Shown here: positions 10,362 to 21,940 of the stretch, in pieces | How positions within the stretch are numbered: position 1 is the first letter of the stretch | Layout of the letters: each line of letters opens with the position of its first letter | NCBI GenBank assembly: GCA_036245525.1 | Contig: BTPG01000005.1 | Span: 123,147,318 to 123,211,317 of the forward strand | Length of the DNA stretch: 64,000 nt | Reading direction: 5' to 3' | Origin: Semisulcospira habei | Lineage: Eukaryota > Mollusca > Gastropoda > Semisulcospiridae | Translations under genes and position numbers: made by a program | The notes under the pieces: model-generated | What the model saw: the letters and a program-made list of their open reading frames with translations, nothing else | Database searches by the model: none | Told to the model about the DNA's origin: nothing

Positions 10362-10955
10362 CCCTTTGGCTGTCGGTAAAGGCTTTGGTGGTGATGATCC
10401 TGTTGGTGTCATCGCGACAAGGCTTAAAATACACAACCTTTCCATCGACCATACGTCCGTCAACGGTTATCAGCGGAGACGTTTCCGATACCACAAGACA
10501 AGGAACCCTACAGGAGTTTGGTCACCTGACAGTTGCTCTAAATGGTCTCTAAACATGAGCTTTTAATATGACCTTATAATTTCATAGGTTTACGTTAGTT
10601 TCCTATCCTGTGCAAGCACGGGCCTGTTGTTGTTGTTGTTGTTGTTGTTGTTACATGTTACTTGTTGTCTTTGCTCTTTGCTGTTCTTGTTCTTATTCTC
10701 GTGAATCTTGCTGTTGTTTGTTTGGTTTGTTTCTTTGTTTTTGTTGTCTGTTTCCTCGTACTGTCTCGAGACATACTGAAGCTGAGTGAAAGTCACCCGT
10801 CATTCATGCACTCATATAACAATACATCAACGCATAATTGTCGTGTGCCTTTAAAGTGGACAAATTTTACCCTGAAAACTGACCTCTAAATGGCCCAGTT
10901 AAACTCTCTGGAGCTGTTTATTTTCTGAAAGGGTAAAACTCTTCATGTCCTAATT
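10362..10955. repeat. intergenic or intronic repeats: HP2 fragment, (GTT)n and Rep-D
   Basis: An HP2-like start (AACCCTTTGGCTGTCGG) abuts the MITE at 10361-10380. (GTT)n lies at 10623-10651. From about 10757 to 10995 the sequence matches 23250-23460 (CGAGACATACTGAA, GTCATGCACTCATA-like, TTCATGTCCTAATTATGTA), here called Rep-D. No gene is seen. Confidence 0.55.
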
Positions 10956-10989
10956 ATGTATTTACCGCGGTGGCTCTTGTTTATATGCG

Positions 10990-11170
10990 GTAAATTTCGC
11001 CTTCCCAATTTCAAATGTAAAACACGTGGCGGTCGTGCCTTCTCCCATCTTGGCCCCGCCAATTGGAACAGCCTACCCGCCCCTGTCTATAATTGTCAAA
11101 CGCTCTCCTCATTCAAATCACTTCTGAAAACACATCTCTACAACGCTGCCTTTTACTATTTTCATTTCCC
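10990..11170 (+). pseudogene. LINE ORF2 C-terminal fragment (CR1/L2-like)
   Basis: The frame contains TRGGRAFSHLGPANWNSLP followed by LSSFKSLLKTHLYNAAF. This matches the extreme C-terminal signature of CR1/L2-like ORF2 proteins (GxRSFSxxAPxxWNSLP, FKxxLKTHLF), also seen here at 48606 and 53848. The reverse transcriptase is absent, so it is a 5'-truncated remnant. (GT)n follows at 11214-11322. Confidence 0.6.
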
Positions 11171-11211
11171 CAGCCATGCACAGTTCATCACCACTGACAC
11201 GCGCGCGCGCG

Positions 11212-11725
<514 letters not shown>

Positions 11726-12662
11726 GTCCGTCCGTCGTCCATGGTAAACGTCAACAGTGGCATTTCCTCGGAGACTATTCAAGCCACATTCTTCAAGCTT
11801 GCCCCAAGGATACTTTGTGGCAAGACCTTTGTAAACATACCAATTTGAGTGACCTCTCTCAAAGGGTCACGCGAGGTTGACATATGTGTGAAAACTGCTT
11901 ACATTTTCAGAAAATGTGGATTTTGCTGCTGCAGAAGCCAGCCCTCGTCGCCGAGGTCACACATATGTAAATCGGTCATACACGGGATTAGTCTTTATAT
12001 TCTTGTGCAAGGCCCCTTAAACCAAAATTGTGCTGTTTCTGTCATAATGCAGCTTTGTTTTTTTTTTCTTTCTTTCCTTTTCCAGTTGGCAAAGGGAGCC
12101 TGGGATGGACCTGAGTCTGAGAGTGCAAGCGCATCGCAATACAAGGACAGTGATGACGAGGAGTTTGTTCCTGGCTCGAGCTCACAGGATTCAGACGGTG
12201 TGTCGCCATCAATCTCTGGGGTCTCTGACACAGACAGTATTGTATGAAATATGTTAAATATGTTAGATTTCAAAGTGGCTGGTTCAGCGTGGGCAGGTGT
12301 CAGTGAAGCAAGTACCAGCAAGGTGCAGTGTGCGTTAGGGGGTGAATTAGGGGTGGCAATGACAATGTGGATAGGCAGAAGGAACATGACGTTTTGGGTG
12401 AGGAAAGAGCGCTTACCGAAGAAACGGGTGTGCACGTGTTGCAGAGAGGAAAAGAAAAGTACAAATGGGACAAGAAACATGCATGCAAATTGTGTGGCAA
12501 GCTTGTCTTGAAAATGAGCACGCACTTACAAGATGTCCATGCAGATGAGGCAGACGTTGCTAAAATTTTGGTGATGAAAAAAAGGACTAAGCAGAGACGT
12601 CAAGCATGGATCAGACTACAAGATGAGGGTGATTACATGCATAACGTGCCGTTCTTGAAAAC

Positions 12663-12822
12663 AAATCAGGATGTTTGATTCCTAAGTATCGCACCAAAAC
12701 TAGTAAGGTAGATGACCTTCTCGCCTGTAACTATATGAAAAGAAATCAGGATGTTTGATTCCTAAGTATCGCACCAAAACTAGTAAGGTAGACGACCTTC
12801 TCGCCTGTAGCTATTGCAAAGG
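12663..12822. repeat. 80-bp tandem duplication inside the recombinase pseudogene
   Basis: AAATCAGGATGTTTGATTCC through CTCGCCTGTA occurs at 12663-12730 and again at 12743-12810, with one or two substitutions and a period of 80. Because 80 is not a multiple of three, it adds to the frameshifts in the gene. Confidence 0.9.
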
Positions 12823-13646
12823 GCTCTATCAAAAAAAGCTGATCTCAAAACGTTGCTGTCAAAAACCAGGAGGGTTTCAGTTCACTAAGGAAGGTGAGGC
12901 GGCACGATGTGGGTGGCTAATGTTTTCAATACCCTTAGACGTTGACTTTTCCTTCTATCATAAGGTTTTAGCCAGACAGAGAGATGATGAGATAAGCCAT
13001 CTCATCAGAACTGACCCCTTGCTTCTTGAGTATGGAAAGAGATTATTTGACTGCAGGGACATTGAAGAACACACGGCTGGGCAAATCAGCTCCAGGATGC
13101 GGAGTTAGGGAGACTATTAAAGATTCTTAGAGTGAGGTCAGAAATGAAAATCGCAAGTTTAAATGCTATGATCAATTCAGCTAGCTTTGATCATGTTGTA
13201 CAGGCTGTAAAAGAGCTAGCAGAATTTGATGAGGACACACATCAGTTTAAAAATGGCAATCTCACAATGCGCATAGGCCATGCTTTGAAAAAATGTTCAC
13301 AGATCAAACAGTCACAGGCATCCAAACAGCTTGGGCATGGTTCAGATGACAGGTGGCAACAGGAGCTCTCTGAGGCGCAGCGGTTTGACTCTGTCTTCAC
13401 CGGGGACTGGTACGATTGTGTGTTAGCTACAGCAGCCCAGTCAGTTGGGAAAATGACCATGAACAAACCCAAGCTGATCCCATCATGTGAAGATGTGAGG
13501 AAAGTCCAACAGCTTCTTCAGACAAAGATGGTTTCAGAACATTATCCGACAGTGGTTAAAGCATCTCTTTGGGCTGTATCACTTTTCAACCAAAAACGAG
13601 GGGAAGAAGTTCAGAGAATGTAGGTATCAGACTTCCAGAATGCTAA

Positions 13647-14426
13647 AGGCTTCCCTACACGGAGAAACGAAATGCACAAGAAACGAAACATTTTCATTGC
13701 ATCAAAATGCCTTCTCCTCACACGCAGAAACGCAGTGAAAATTCATTTCGCCTGGTACAGGGGAAGTAACTGTTCACTGACACAAGCTCTGGTTTGTATC
13801 GGTGGATATCGGGTCATATTTCTGACTACTGACGCTTAAAAACTAAACATATAAGACATGTGTGCCTTCACTTACACAATTAAAGTGAATTGCCGACCAT
13901 ATCGAATAAACGTAAGTGCTTTTGAATGCGTAAACAAGGCTGGTTCAAGTGAATTGAGGATGCCGCCGTCTCGAAGCGATAGCTGCCATCTTGTAGGCGG
14001 CTTCGCAGAGCACCTGATGAAAGTGGGGTTCAGAAAACTGACCTAAAATCATATTTTGGTGGTACTTTAGTGATGATACTTGATAGATTCAATTTCGAAA
14101 ATGATTTCTCCACTTAAATCTTACAGAATCGTGCGTCACATCACGCAATTCTAGCCATAATAGACCTGACTCCACGGCATCGCGTTACCGTTGCAGTCCT
14201 CAGTGTTTGGGCTTGAATGACGTCAGATTGGGGTGTGACCGAGCGGACGGCGCTGATTGGGCGACGGGTAAAATGTTTCGGCGAAATGTTTCGCGAATAG
14301 GGACAAGTTCTATTTCATGAAATGTGTCGTTTCGCATTTCGTGAAACAGTAAAATGTTGGAGAAATGTCTGAAATGCGGACATTTCTACGAAATGTTTCA
14401 TTTTGTTTCTCCGTGTGAGGAAGCCT
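13647..14426. mobile_element. 780-bp MITE with 3-bp TSD, inserted in the recombinase gene
   Basis: Termini AGGCTTCCCTACACGGAG and CTCCGTGTGAGGAAGCCT are inverted repeats extending about 28 bp into GAAACRAAATG. Flanks are TAA (13644-13646) and TAG (14427-14429), a 3-bp duplication with one change. Removing it rejoins the recombinase reading frame (SDFQNA to IGSITNQDI). There is no coding capacity. A 3-bp TSD points to the PIF/Harbinger or a similar superfamily, by inference. Confidence 0.8.
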
Positions 14427-15389
14427 TAGGATTGGATCGATCACCAATCAAGATATCTTGAAAGGTCTCACAGAGGTTGAGAAGAAAATGGTGAATCATT
14501 TTCAGCGAGTGGAAATCAGAGGCAAGTTTAATAGGAGTGTTCCCATTTTGCTGACGAAGAAGATGATGACAACTGTGGACAGAATCCTTCAAATGAGGCA
14601 ATCAGTGTCAGCTCTCGCTGGTTCACAGTACATCTTTGCCACACCTTCTGGTCAGAGGCCTTACAGAGGCCATGATGTTCTGAAGGAACATGCGCTAGAA
14701 GCACAAGTGTCAAACCCAGCCATGTTCACATTTACTCAGTTACGAAAGCAGGTTGCAACTTTGGCTCAGTCCATGGCCATCTCGGAGTTAGACCAGGATC
14801 AGCTGGCAGACTTCCTTGGTCATGATATTCGGATACATCGCCATATCTACCGCCAAGCTCAAGACGTCCTTTAAAAGGCAAAAGTGGCAAAGATTGTTCT
14901 GTCAGTTAACAATGGGATGACAGATTTTGAGAGTTGCATTAGAGCTGAACTGGGCGATGATGAAGAGATTGACTTTGACAATGAAGACACATCATAAACT
15001 CGCAGAGAGGTCTCGGGGGAAACAGCACCTGTGAATGAAGCAAGTAGCAAGTCAACAACACAGGAATCAATCAGCATGACAGAGAAAAGACGTCCAGAGC
15101 CTGATGACAATCTAGATAGTTTTGATGATGACAGTACTGCGTCAGCTCCTGTTCAAAAGAAAGCTAGATTCACAAGGAAACCATGGGGGAAAGCTGAAGA
15201 GAAAGCAGTTCAAACTCGTTTCAAGACACACCTCGTCGTGAACAAACTTCCTGGAAAGGCCGAGATACAGCAGGCAATCGCAGAAGAGCCCACACTTAGA
15301 CATAGGTGCTGGACAAACATTAAGGATTACATCCGCAAGAGACTGAAAAAGTTACAAAAGAAATGAATTGAGATTCTCCGACACTCGCG

Positions 15390-16300
15390 GCATTTTCGTT
15401 TTCATACAGATTTATTACAAGAGTGTTAATTATTATTGGGTTGGTTTCAGCATGTATAGCTTTTTTTTATCTGATGGACACCTGGATCATTTTGTATACT
15501 GTATAATTGCAAAAGGAAACAGCCGGCTGAGGACGAAAGACAATAATAAGATAAGAAAACCATTGACAATGTAAAGATTTATTACCAGAGTGTTATTATA
15601 GGGTTGGTCCTCCTGGATCATTTTGTATACTGTATAACATTTAAAACTTTGAAAATGGAACTGCAAATGGATCAACAGTTGGGGATGAGAGACAATAATA
15701 AGGGGTAAGAAAACCATTGTCAACATAAAGATTTATTACAAGAGTGCTACTCTGGGGTTGGTCTGCCTGGATCATTTGGTATACTATATATAACATTTAA
15801 AACTTTGAAAATGGAACTGCAAATGGAACAACGGTTGGGGACGAAAGACAATAATAAGGGGTAAGAAACCATTGTCAACATAAAGATTTATTACAAGAGT
15901 GCTACTATGGGGTTTGTCCGCCTATTATCATTTTGTATACTGTATAACATTTAAAACTTTGAAAATGGAACTGCAAATGGAACAACTGTTGGGGACGAGA
16001 GACAATAATAAGGGGTAACAAAACCATTGTCAACATAAGATTTATTACAAGAGTGCTACTATGCGGATGGTCCGCCTGGATCATTTTGTATATTGTATAA
16101 CATTTAAAACTCTGCAAATGAAACAGCGGTTGGGGACGATAGACAATAATAAGATAAATAAAAAGAAACAAACATTGTCAACATAAAGATTTATTACAAG
16201 AACGTTATTATTCGGTTGTTTTCAGCGTGTATAGCTCTGTTTTTATCTGATGTACACCTGGATCATTTTGTATGCTCTGTAACATTAACCTTACTTTGCA
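15390..16300. repeat. tandem array of ~150-bp units
   Basis: About six head-to-tail copies, marked by ACAATAATAAG at roughly 15540, 15691, 15849, 16001 and 16143. The unit contains AAGATTTATTACAAGAGTG, CTGGATCATTTTGTATACTG, TTTAAAACTTTG and GGTTGGGGACGA. An isolated unit lies at 17097-17260. It begins 25 bp after the recombinase stop codon, so it may have grown from that element's 3' UTR. Confidence 0.9.
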
Positions 16301-16511
16301 ACTAAACAGTGGCCCCAACCCGGGTCTGCCCTTGGAGACTTGGGTGTGGCCAACTACTTTTTTGTTCCTAGGGTCACCCTGGTCAGCCCCAAAAGGTGGG
16401 TTTTCCTCTCATTTCTGGGGCATGTGTTTCTGTCTACCTTTGGTCAATTAACTTGCATTTTCCTTTTTTAAGCTCTCCCTACTGTTTGCGCTGGCTGTAT
16501 CTTTTGAAAAG

Positions 16512-16846
16512 AAGTACCCAACAGAAAAAGAAACATTCTTAGAAAGACGGTTACAACACAATTTATTAATATTTCGGGTAAATCCGCTTTGTCAAAACAG
16601 ACAAACAAACAGAGAGATCAGTCGCTACTTATCTTCATTTGCAGAAGGAATGAGCACATTCCTTCTGTGAACAAAGATAAGTAGCGACTGATCTCTCTGT
16701 TTGTTTGTTTGTGTCTTTTGACAATGTGGATTTACCCAAAATATTAATAAATTGTGTTGTAACCCTCTTTTTTAAGCGTGCTTCTTTCTCCCTTCGGCAC
16801 TTTTTTTGCATTTTACATGATTGGCAGTCACCTTTTGAGTCTGAAT

Positions 16847-16847
<1 letters not shown>
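16512..16847. mobile_element. Rep-C element as a head-to-head inverted dimer
   Basis: The left arm from AAGTACCCAACAGAAAAAG and the right arm ending CTTCTTTCTCCCTT meet near 16654 (GGAATGAGCACATTCC). The arms match over about 135 bp, including ATTAATATTTCGGGTAAAT. The right end (TTGGCAGTCACCTTTTGAGTCTG) matches the single Rep-C copy at 46403-46550. A poly-T then poly-G tract follows (16849-16915). Confidence 0.75.
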
Positions 16848-16895
<48 letters not shown>

Positions 16896-17292
16896 GTGGG
16901 GGGAGGGGTGGTGGTGGTGTATCTCTCTTGATTTTGGATGTGTGTTGCTAAATGGTCTTAGGTTTATTTAGCGTATTAGACCAGCTGGCGACATACATTC
17001 AATACTCTGTTCATTATTTTATTTTATTTTTTTCCCCCTTCATTATCAGTGCTGGCACGTCCTGAAAAAGTCGAGACGTTCAGCAATGTACAACCAATCG
17101 GGACGAAAGACAATAATAAGATAAAAAAAATTGTCAACATGATAAAGATTTATTACAAGAGTGTTATTATTTCAGGGTGTATAGCTTGTTTTTATCTGAT
17201 GAACGCCTGGATCATTTTGAAAATGTCTGTAACTTTTTTTGTTACTATAAAGTACACTTTGCATACTGTGCATTGTTTTAAAAGTCACAGGA

Positions 17293-18025
17293 AGCATAAA
17301 CCTTAGCTGAGTTGATATACCTTGTCCTCTACCTAGGTTAAACGCACCAGCTGTGCCATTGTTGCTATTTTCGCACCAGACGGTTCGCTCGGACCGGTCA
17401 TGTGCACCAGAACTGCGCGCGCAGGTTGGCTTCTGCACTTGTAGTGTGGTCTCGTACGTTCACGTGGAAGATTGTGATCGCAGTCAAAGATAAAAGGTTC
17501 ATTTGCGGTTTAACTTGTAGCCAAGCCTTTTACCTCCCCGAACAGTTTTGTGTTGAGGTGGCAGAGGCTTGTGTCATGCCCCATACCACTGAATCAAGTC
17601 TATTGTACATGTAGTGTGCTCATTTCCCGAACTTTAACTTTGATGGTGCTTTCTGCTGTAAACGACGCAGATGTCGCAAAAATCACCTCCATTGAGGATT
17701 TTAAAAAGCTATTTTTCAAATCTGCCAAATCGCGTAATGTTTCTTGGTGCTAGCATAAGGATGAATGCATTATTGCCGAATTGCATACATGGAAAGGGTT
17801 TATTCTTTATTCATGTTATTTTGCAGCAATCAAACGAAGCTCATGTGATTTTTTCTCCCGAGGTTGCCTATTACAGGTGCAGAAAGCACATGCTCTAAAC
17901 CGATCAGGTGCATCAGACCTGTCCGAGCGACTGGTCTGGTGCCAAAATAGTGACATTGGCACCGCTGGTGCATTTAACCTAGAAACTGGACGAGGTATAC
18001 CAACTCGGCTAAACTTTATTGTCGC
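17293..18025. mobile_element. ~730-bp element with ~120-bp inverted terminal arms
   Basis: The left arm (TTAGCTGAGTTGATATACC, TAGGTTAAACGCACCAGCTG, GACGGTTCGCTCGGACCGG) is repeated inverted at about 17900-18010 (GGTATACCAACTCGGCTAA and so on). Arm identity is about 80%. The 480-bp middle has no recognisable product. TSDs are not evident. A fold-back DNA element is likely. Confidence 0.6.
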
Positions 18026-18310
18026 ACTTGCTAGAACTCAGTATTGTATTTCTCTCTCCATTTTATGAATAGAGGCACATAAGTCGCGGAAACCCTTTAG
18101 GTGCCGAACTTGGGCAAGAACTAGTTTCCTCATCACAAAGTTGCCAGAAAAAGGTTTGACTGCTCTTGATTGTTTGATTTGAAGTGTGTACAAACAATTA
18201 CTGTGTTTTTATATGCATGCACCTTTGATGTGATTAATAAAGGCTGAAGTTTTAAGTGATTTCCTATGTTGTCAGTTAATTAATAAATGTCAGTGTTCTG
18301 TTTTGTCATT

Positions 18311-18524
18311 TTAACTCATTCTACCCCAAGACCAGAATCCCCAAATGTTGAAGTCGTCTTCTGAAGACTGCGTTGCAGGGCAGGACACAGGTTGACCACG
18401 ATAGTTCAAGGGTGATGCCAGAATAGCTTGGCACCCATAGGCGCCAAGCTATTCTGGCATCACCCTTGAACTATCATGGTCGATCTTTATTTTGTTGTGG
18501 TGTGTCTGGGGTAGAATGAGTTAA
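18311..18524. mobile_element. HP1 fold-back MITE
   Basis: Ends TTAACTCATTCTACCCC and GGGGTAGAATGAGTTAA. Core arms of 39 bp at 18394-18432 and 18443-18481 contain TTCAAGGGTGATGCCAGAAT and its complement, with one mismatch. The loop is CCCATAGGC-like. Confidence 0.85.
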
Positions 18525-18578
18525 GTGTTAGTTTCTTCGTCTGGGTCTTTTTCTAGCTTTCATATTTTTCCACACTTT

Positions 18579-18808
18579 TTAACCCGCATCATACTGAGGG
18601 TAAAATCTTCAAATTTGTACACTGCCGCCCATATATGCAAGCTACATTACAGAACGTACAGATGAGGACATAGACCTATGGCATTAGTTAAAAGGTGGTG
18701 CCACAATAGCTTGGCGCCTAGAGGCGCCAAGATATTGTGGCATTACCCTTGGACTATTTTAGTCACACTTGTTGCACACATTGGTGTATTCCGAATGATA
18801 AGGGTTAA
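18579..18808. mobile_element. HP1-type MITE, variant termini
   Basis: Ends TTAACCCGCATCATACTG and CCGAATGATAAGGGTTAA. Core GCTTGGCGCCTAGAGGCGCCAAG with further pairing outward. The same variant lies inverted at 25200-25405. Confidence 0.75.
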
Positions 18809-19039
18809 TATTAAAAATGCTCTGTTGCTGTTTGTTTCAAACTCCAGAGTACATAAAAAGTCCTTTAATTTCCAGATTTCTCACATAAATGCCATGATAA
18901 ACTGTTTTGCTTCAGAAGGACAAAACGTAGCAATGTTTCAAAGATTTCCTCTAAAAAAAATCATAATCGAAAGGTTACGGGCCAGTGTTCATTCAATTTT
19001 GCACCATACAATGTTAAAAATGTTAATGCATACATACAC

Positions 19040-19363
19040 ATTAAGTTGAAAAAAACAAAACAAAAAAATGAATGTGAAAAAGAAGTATTCCATGAACTTG
19101 ACCTTATTACAGACGCCTAATGTTGTGAAGACACCCATTTTCACTGTAATGCCAGTTTTTGTGTGAGAGGCACCCACTTTATTGGTAGAAACCCATTTTT
19201 TCTGCATCTAGTGGCTCTGTTTCTAGAAAATGTCTATTTTATTTTAAGTTATAGAGCTTAGTTATAAGGTGAGTTCTAAACATTCGCATCAATTCCAGAG
19301 CCCTAGAATAAATAGAAATATGGGAACCCATTTTCACATAAAATGGTAGGTAACCCACTCTGA
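19040..19363 (+). repeat. Rep-B, copy 1, left part
   Basis: ACACCCATTTTCACTGTAAT, GGCACCCACTTTATTGG and AATAAATAGAAATATGGGAA match 21650-21940 plus 22915-22990. It continues after the LINE insertion at 20147 with GAGGTTTTTGTCTCCATG and (GT)n. Non-coding. Confidence 0.75.
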
Positions 19364-20146
19364 CGACTTGGCATTACTGTCCCACACTCATCAACAAATG
19401 CAGGACAAGACCACGAGGCTTGCTGACATCTCGTCCCAAGTGGGCCTCACCATTCACAAACAGAAAACAAAGACAATGAGGCTGAACGCAACCAGGGAGG
19501 AACCAGTCTTGCTTGCTGGCACCCCGTTGGAGGAGGTGGAGTCCTTCACCTATCTTGGGAGCATCATAGACAAAAAAGGCGGCACTGATGCAGATGTCAG
19601 AGCACGAATCGGTAAAGCCAGAGCAGCCTTTCTCCAGTTGAAAAAGGTGTGGAGTTCCAGAGAGCTGTCACAACACACCAAAGTCCGTATTTTCAACTCC
19701 AATGTAAAAGCAGTTCTCCTATATGGAGCAGAGACTTGGAGATTGACAAAAACCACAGTCAACAGAGTACAGACCTTCATGAACAGTTGCCTTAGAAGAA
19801 TTTTGAAAATCCACTGGCCAGAGAAGATCAGCAACGTCAGACTCTGGGAGAGAACAGAGCAGATAACAGCAGAGAATGAAATTGGGCGAAGAAGATGGGG
19901 ATGGATCGGTCACAGTCTGAGAAAGCCAGCTTCCAGTATCACTAGGCAGGCATTGTCATGGAACCCCCAGGGAAAGAGGAAAAGAGGTAGGCCGAGAAAC
20001 TCCTGGCGTCGAGACCTCCAAGCAGACATCAAGAGACTGGGAACCACCTGGAGTAGAATCGAAGAAGAAGCACAGGACAGGAGTTGCTGGAGGTCTCTCG
20101 TCGACGGCCTATACCCGGGTAGGGGTGACAGGCGTAAGTAAGTAAG
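19364..20146 (+). pseudogene. RTE-like LINE ORF2, C-terminal half, with 13-bp TSD
   Basis: An open frame of about 255 codons starts exactly at the catalytic Asp pair (DDLALLSH), so the element is truncated inside its RT active site. Then follow QVGLTIHKQKTKTM, ESFTYLGSIID (RT thumb), AVLLYGAETW, RRWGWIGHSLRK and GKRKRGRPRNSWRRDLQAD, ending in a stop at 20139-20141. The 3' end is (GTAA)n. TAACCCACTCTGA flanks it at 19351-19363 and 20147-20159. The frame is intact, but the protein cannot be active without the upstream palm and endonuclease. It lies inside Rep-B. Confidence 0.85.
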
Positions 20147-20340
<194 letters not shown>

Positions 20341-21130
20341 TAACTTAATAATTGTGATTGGTCGACTGCGCCGGTGAGCCGAAGTGAAACGGAGAGATAC
20401 GAAAGGTAGGGGGTGGGGTGGCGGGTAGGGGGAAGGAGGGGGGGGGGGGGTGTAGTGGTATTGTAGTTGTGTGAGGGAGTAAATTGTTTATGTTGCTGCA
20501 AAATGAGGTTTATTATTTGAGGGTGTGATTTTGTTTTTAAAAAAAGTGTTGAGTTGTGTTGTGGTTCCGGGGTGATGTCTAGTGGCAAATTTGAGAGCAA
20601 TGTATCAGTGCGCCAGGGACTTGGGCAATATATTTGTATGCGAGCAACTTGCAATGAAGTTAAGTGATTGTATGAGTGTGCAGTGTGAGAGAGGACGTAT
20701 AGACTTTGGGTGAGGCTGCTGTTGTCTTGTGTCCTGCCCGACCTTTTGGTTCAACCTGTTGCTTTGTTTGTAGGTTTGTCGGTGTTATGAATGCTTTCGT
20801 TTTGGCTGCATCTCCTCTTGGATCGTATGCACAAATTGATTGAATGAAATGACGTCACACAGTCAGCGTCGTTACGTGCGTCGTCTGCTGCAGTCAGTCG
20901 TTTAGTGCAATAGAAAGAGTGCAGGCTTGGATGGGCCATTTTTGGATGTAATGCTAGGTCTGAGAAAGAAACCTAATGTTGCCAAAAGGTGTAATAGTAA
21001 AGTATTATTTATGTGAATGCTGTCCGTTTGAGGGAAGGACTGAAAAGTCGAGTGTTGAGCGAAGAGAGAAGGCGACAATGGGAAAAATATCCAGCACTAT
21101 ACGTTGGAATAGATGCATAACAGTTACGAC
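20341..21130. other. no recognisable gene
   Basis: G-rich at 20400-20455 (a poly-G run near 20440). No domain, no consistent exon and no clear repeat family across the rest. Confidence 0.4.
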
Positions 21131-21134
21131 ATGC

Positions 21135-21265
21135 TTATCAATTAAAACACTTTTAACATTAACAAAAGTTGAGTTAAAAGAGGTTTTAAAACAGTTTTAA
21201 TTAAAACTTTTTGCTGGACACGCTTCTAAAAACAACAGTTTCTTAGTTTTAAACCTTGTACCGCG
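21135..21265. mobile_element. fragment of the 59629-type MITE
   Basis: Shares AGAGGTTTTAAAACA, GGACACGCTTCTAAAAA and a TTAGTTTTAAACCTTGTACCGC-like end with 59690-59780 in the complete element. Termini and TSD are missing. Confidence 0.5.
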
Positions 21266-21649
21266 ACATAGCTGTCCTATAGTGTGGAGTGTGGGACTTG
21301 GCCAACTGGATCCATCTGGTGCACTCCAAATGTGTATTTGTGAGTGGTTCGACGTGCAACTCGGTGCGCGCCTCTCAAATGACCTACTGATTCCACTGAT
21401 AATGAAAATCTTTTATTCATAAGAGAGCATTCAGCAGCTCTATAAACCAGAAGTGATGACCCCCCCCCCCACCCCCACCTTAACCCCCCGCCCCCCTCCC
21501 CCCTCCCCCCCCCCCCCGTCCCCCACAACTCCACCCAAACAATCATAATAAAATCAAGCAGAGGTATGTTTAGTGAGGTATTTTGTTCTCTGTGTGTTGT
21601 GTCATTATGCTTGACAATTTTAAAGCAGGAAAAAAAAAAAGGAATACAT
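21266..21649. other. no gene; poly-C tracts
   Basis: Near-continuous C at 21460-21520. The minus-strand frame across it is Gly-rich by composition only. Confidence 0.5.
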
Positions 21650-21940
21650 ATGAAGTTGAAAAAAATGACAACAATCAAATAAATGTGGAAAAGAAGCATC
21701 AAATATTCCGTGAACTTTACCTTATTACAGACGCCTAATTTTATTAAAATAGTCCATGCTAAAATGAATGATTTGAAAAGGACACCCATTTTCACTGTAA
21801 TGCCAGTTATTGTGTGACAGGCACCCACTTTATTGGTAGAAACCCATTTTTTCTCCATCTAGTGGCTCTGTTTCTGGAAAATGTCTATTGCATTTTAAGT
21901 TGTAGAGCTTAGTTATAAGGTGAGTTCTAAATATTCGCAT
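21650..21940 (+). repeat. Rep-B, copy 2, left part
   Basis: Matches 19040-19290. It is interrupted at ATTCGCAT by a solo LTR and resumes at 22915. Confidence 0.75.

Larger units (their letters stand above)
12086..15366 (+). pseudogene. Crypton-like tyrosine recombinase gene, broken
   Basis: A splice acceptor (TTTCTTTCTTTCCTTTTCCAG) at 12085 opens an acidic segment (DSDDEEFVPGSSSQDSDG). Then come a zinc-finger-like region (CKLCGKLVLKMSTHLQDVH), a second Cys pair (CSYCKGLYQ) and a tyrosine-recombinase core. Candidate catalytic positions are Arg in QKRGEEVQRM, Arg in QLRKQVATL, His in LGHDIRIH and Tyr in HIYRQ. A Myb-like tail ends it (RKPWGKAEEKAVQTRF, TWNIKDYI-like, stop at 15364). Such proteins act on DNA by strand exchange. 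Lesions: frameshifts near 12250, 12675 and 13100, an 80-bp duplication at 12663, a TAG at 13621, a MITE at 13647-14426, and TAA codons at 14872 and near 14995. Family assignment rests on motif order and on my knowledge of related invertebrate and fish proteins. Confidence 0.7.

Noticed and set aside
15390..16300. CRISPR-like array
   Set aside because: The units are head-to-tail repeats without distinct spacers, in a eukaryotic context and without cas genes.
16550..16760. Functional hammerhead ribozyme in Rep-C
   Set aside because: The CUGANGA block is not conserved (TTGACAA) and the stem is mispaired in this copy.
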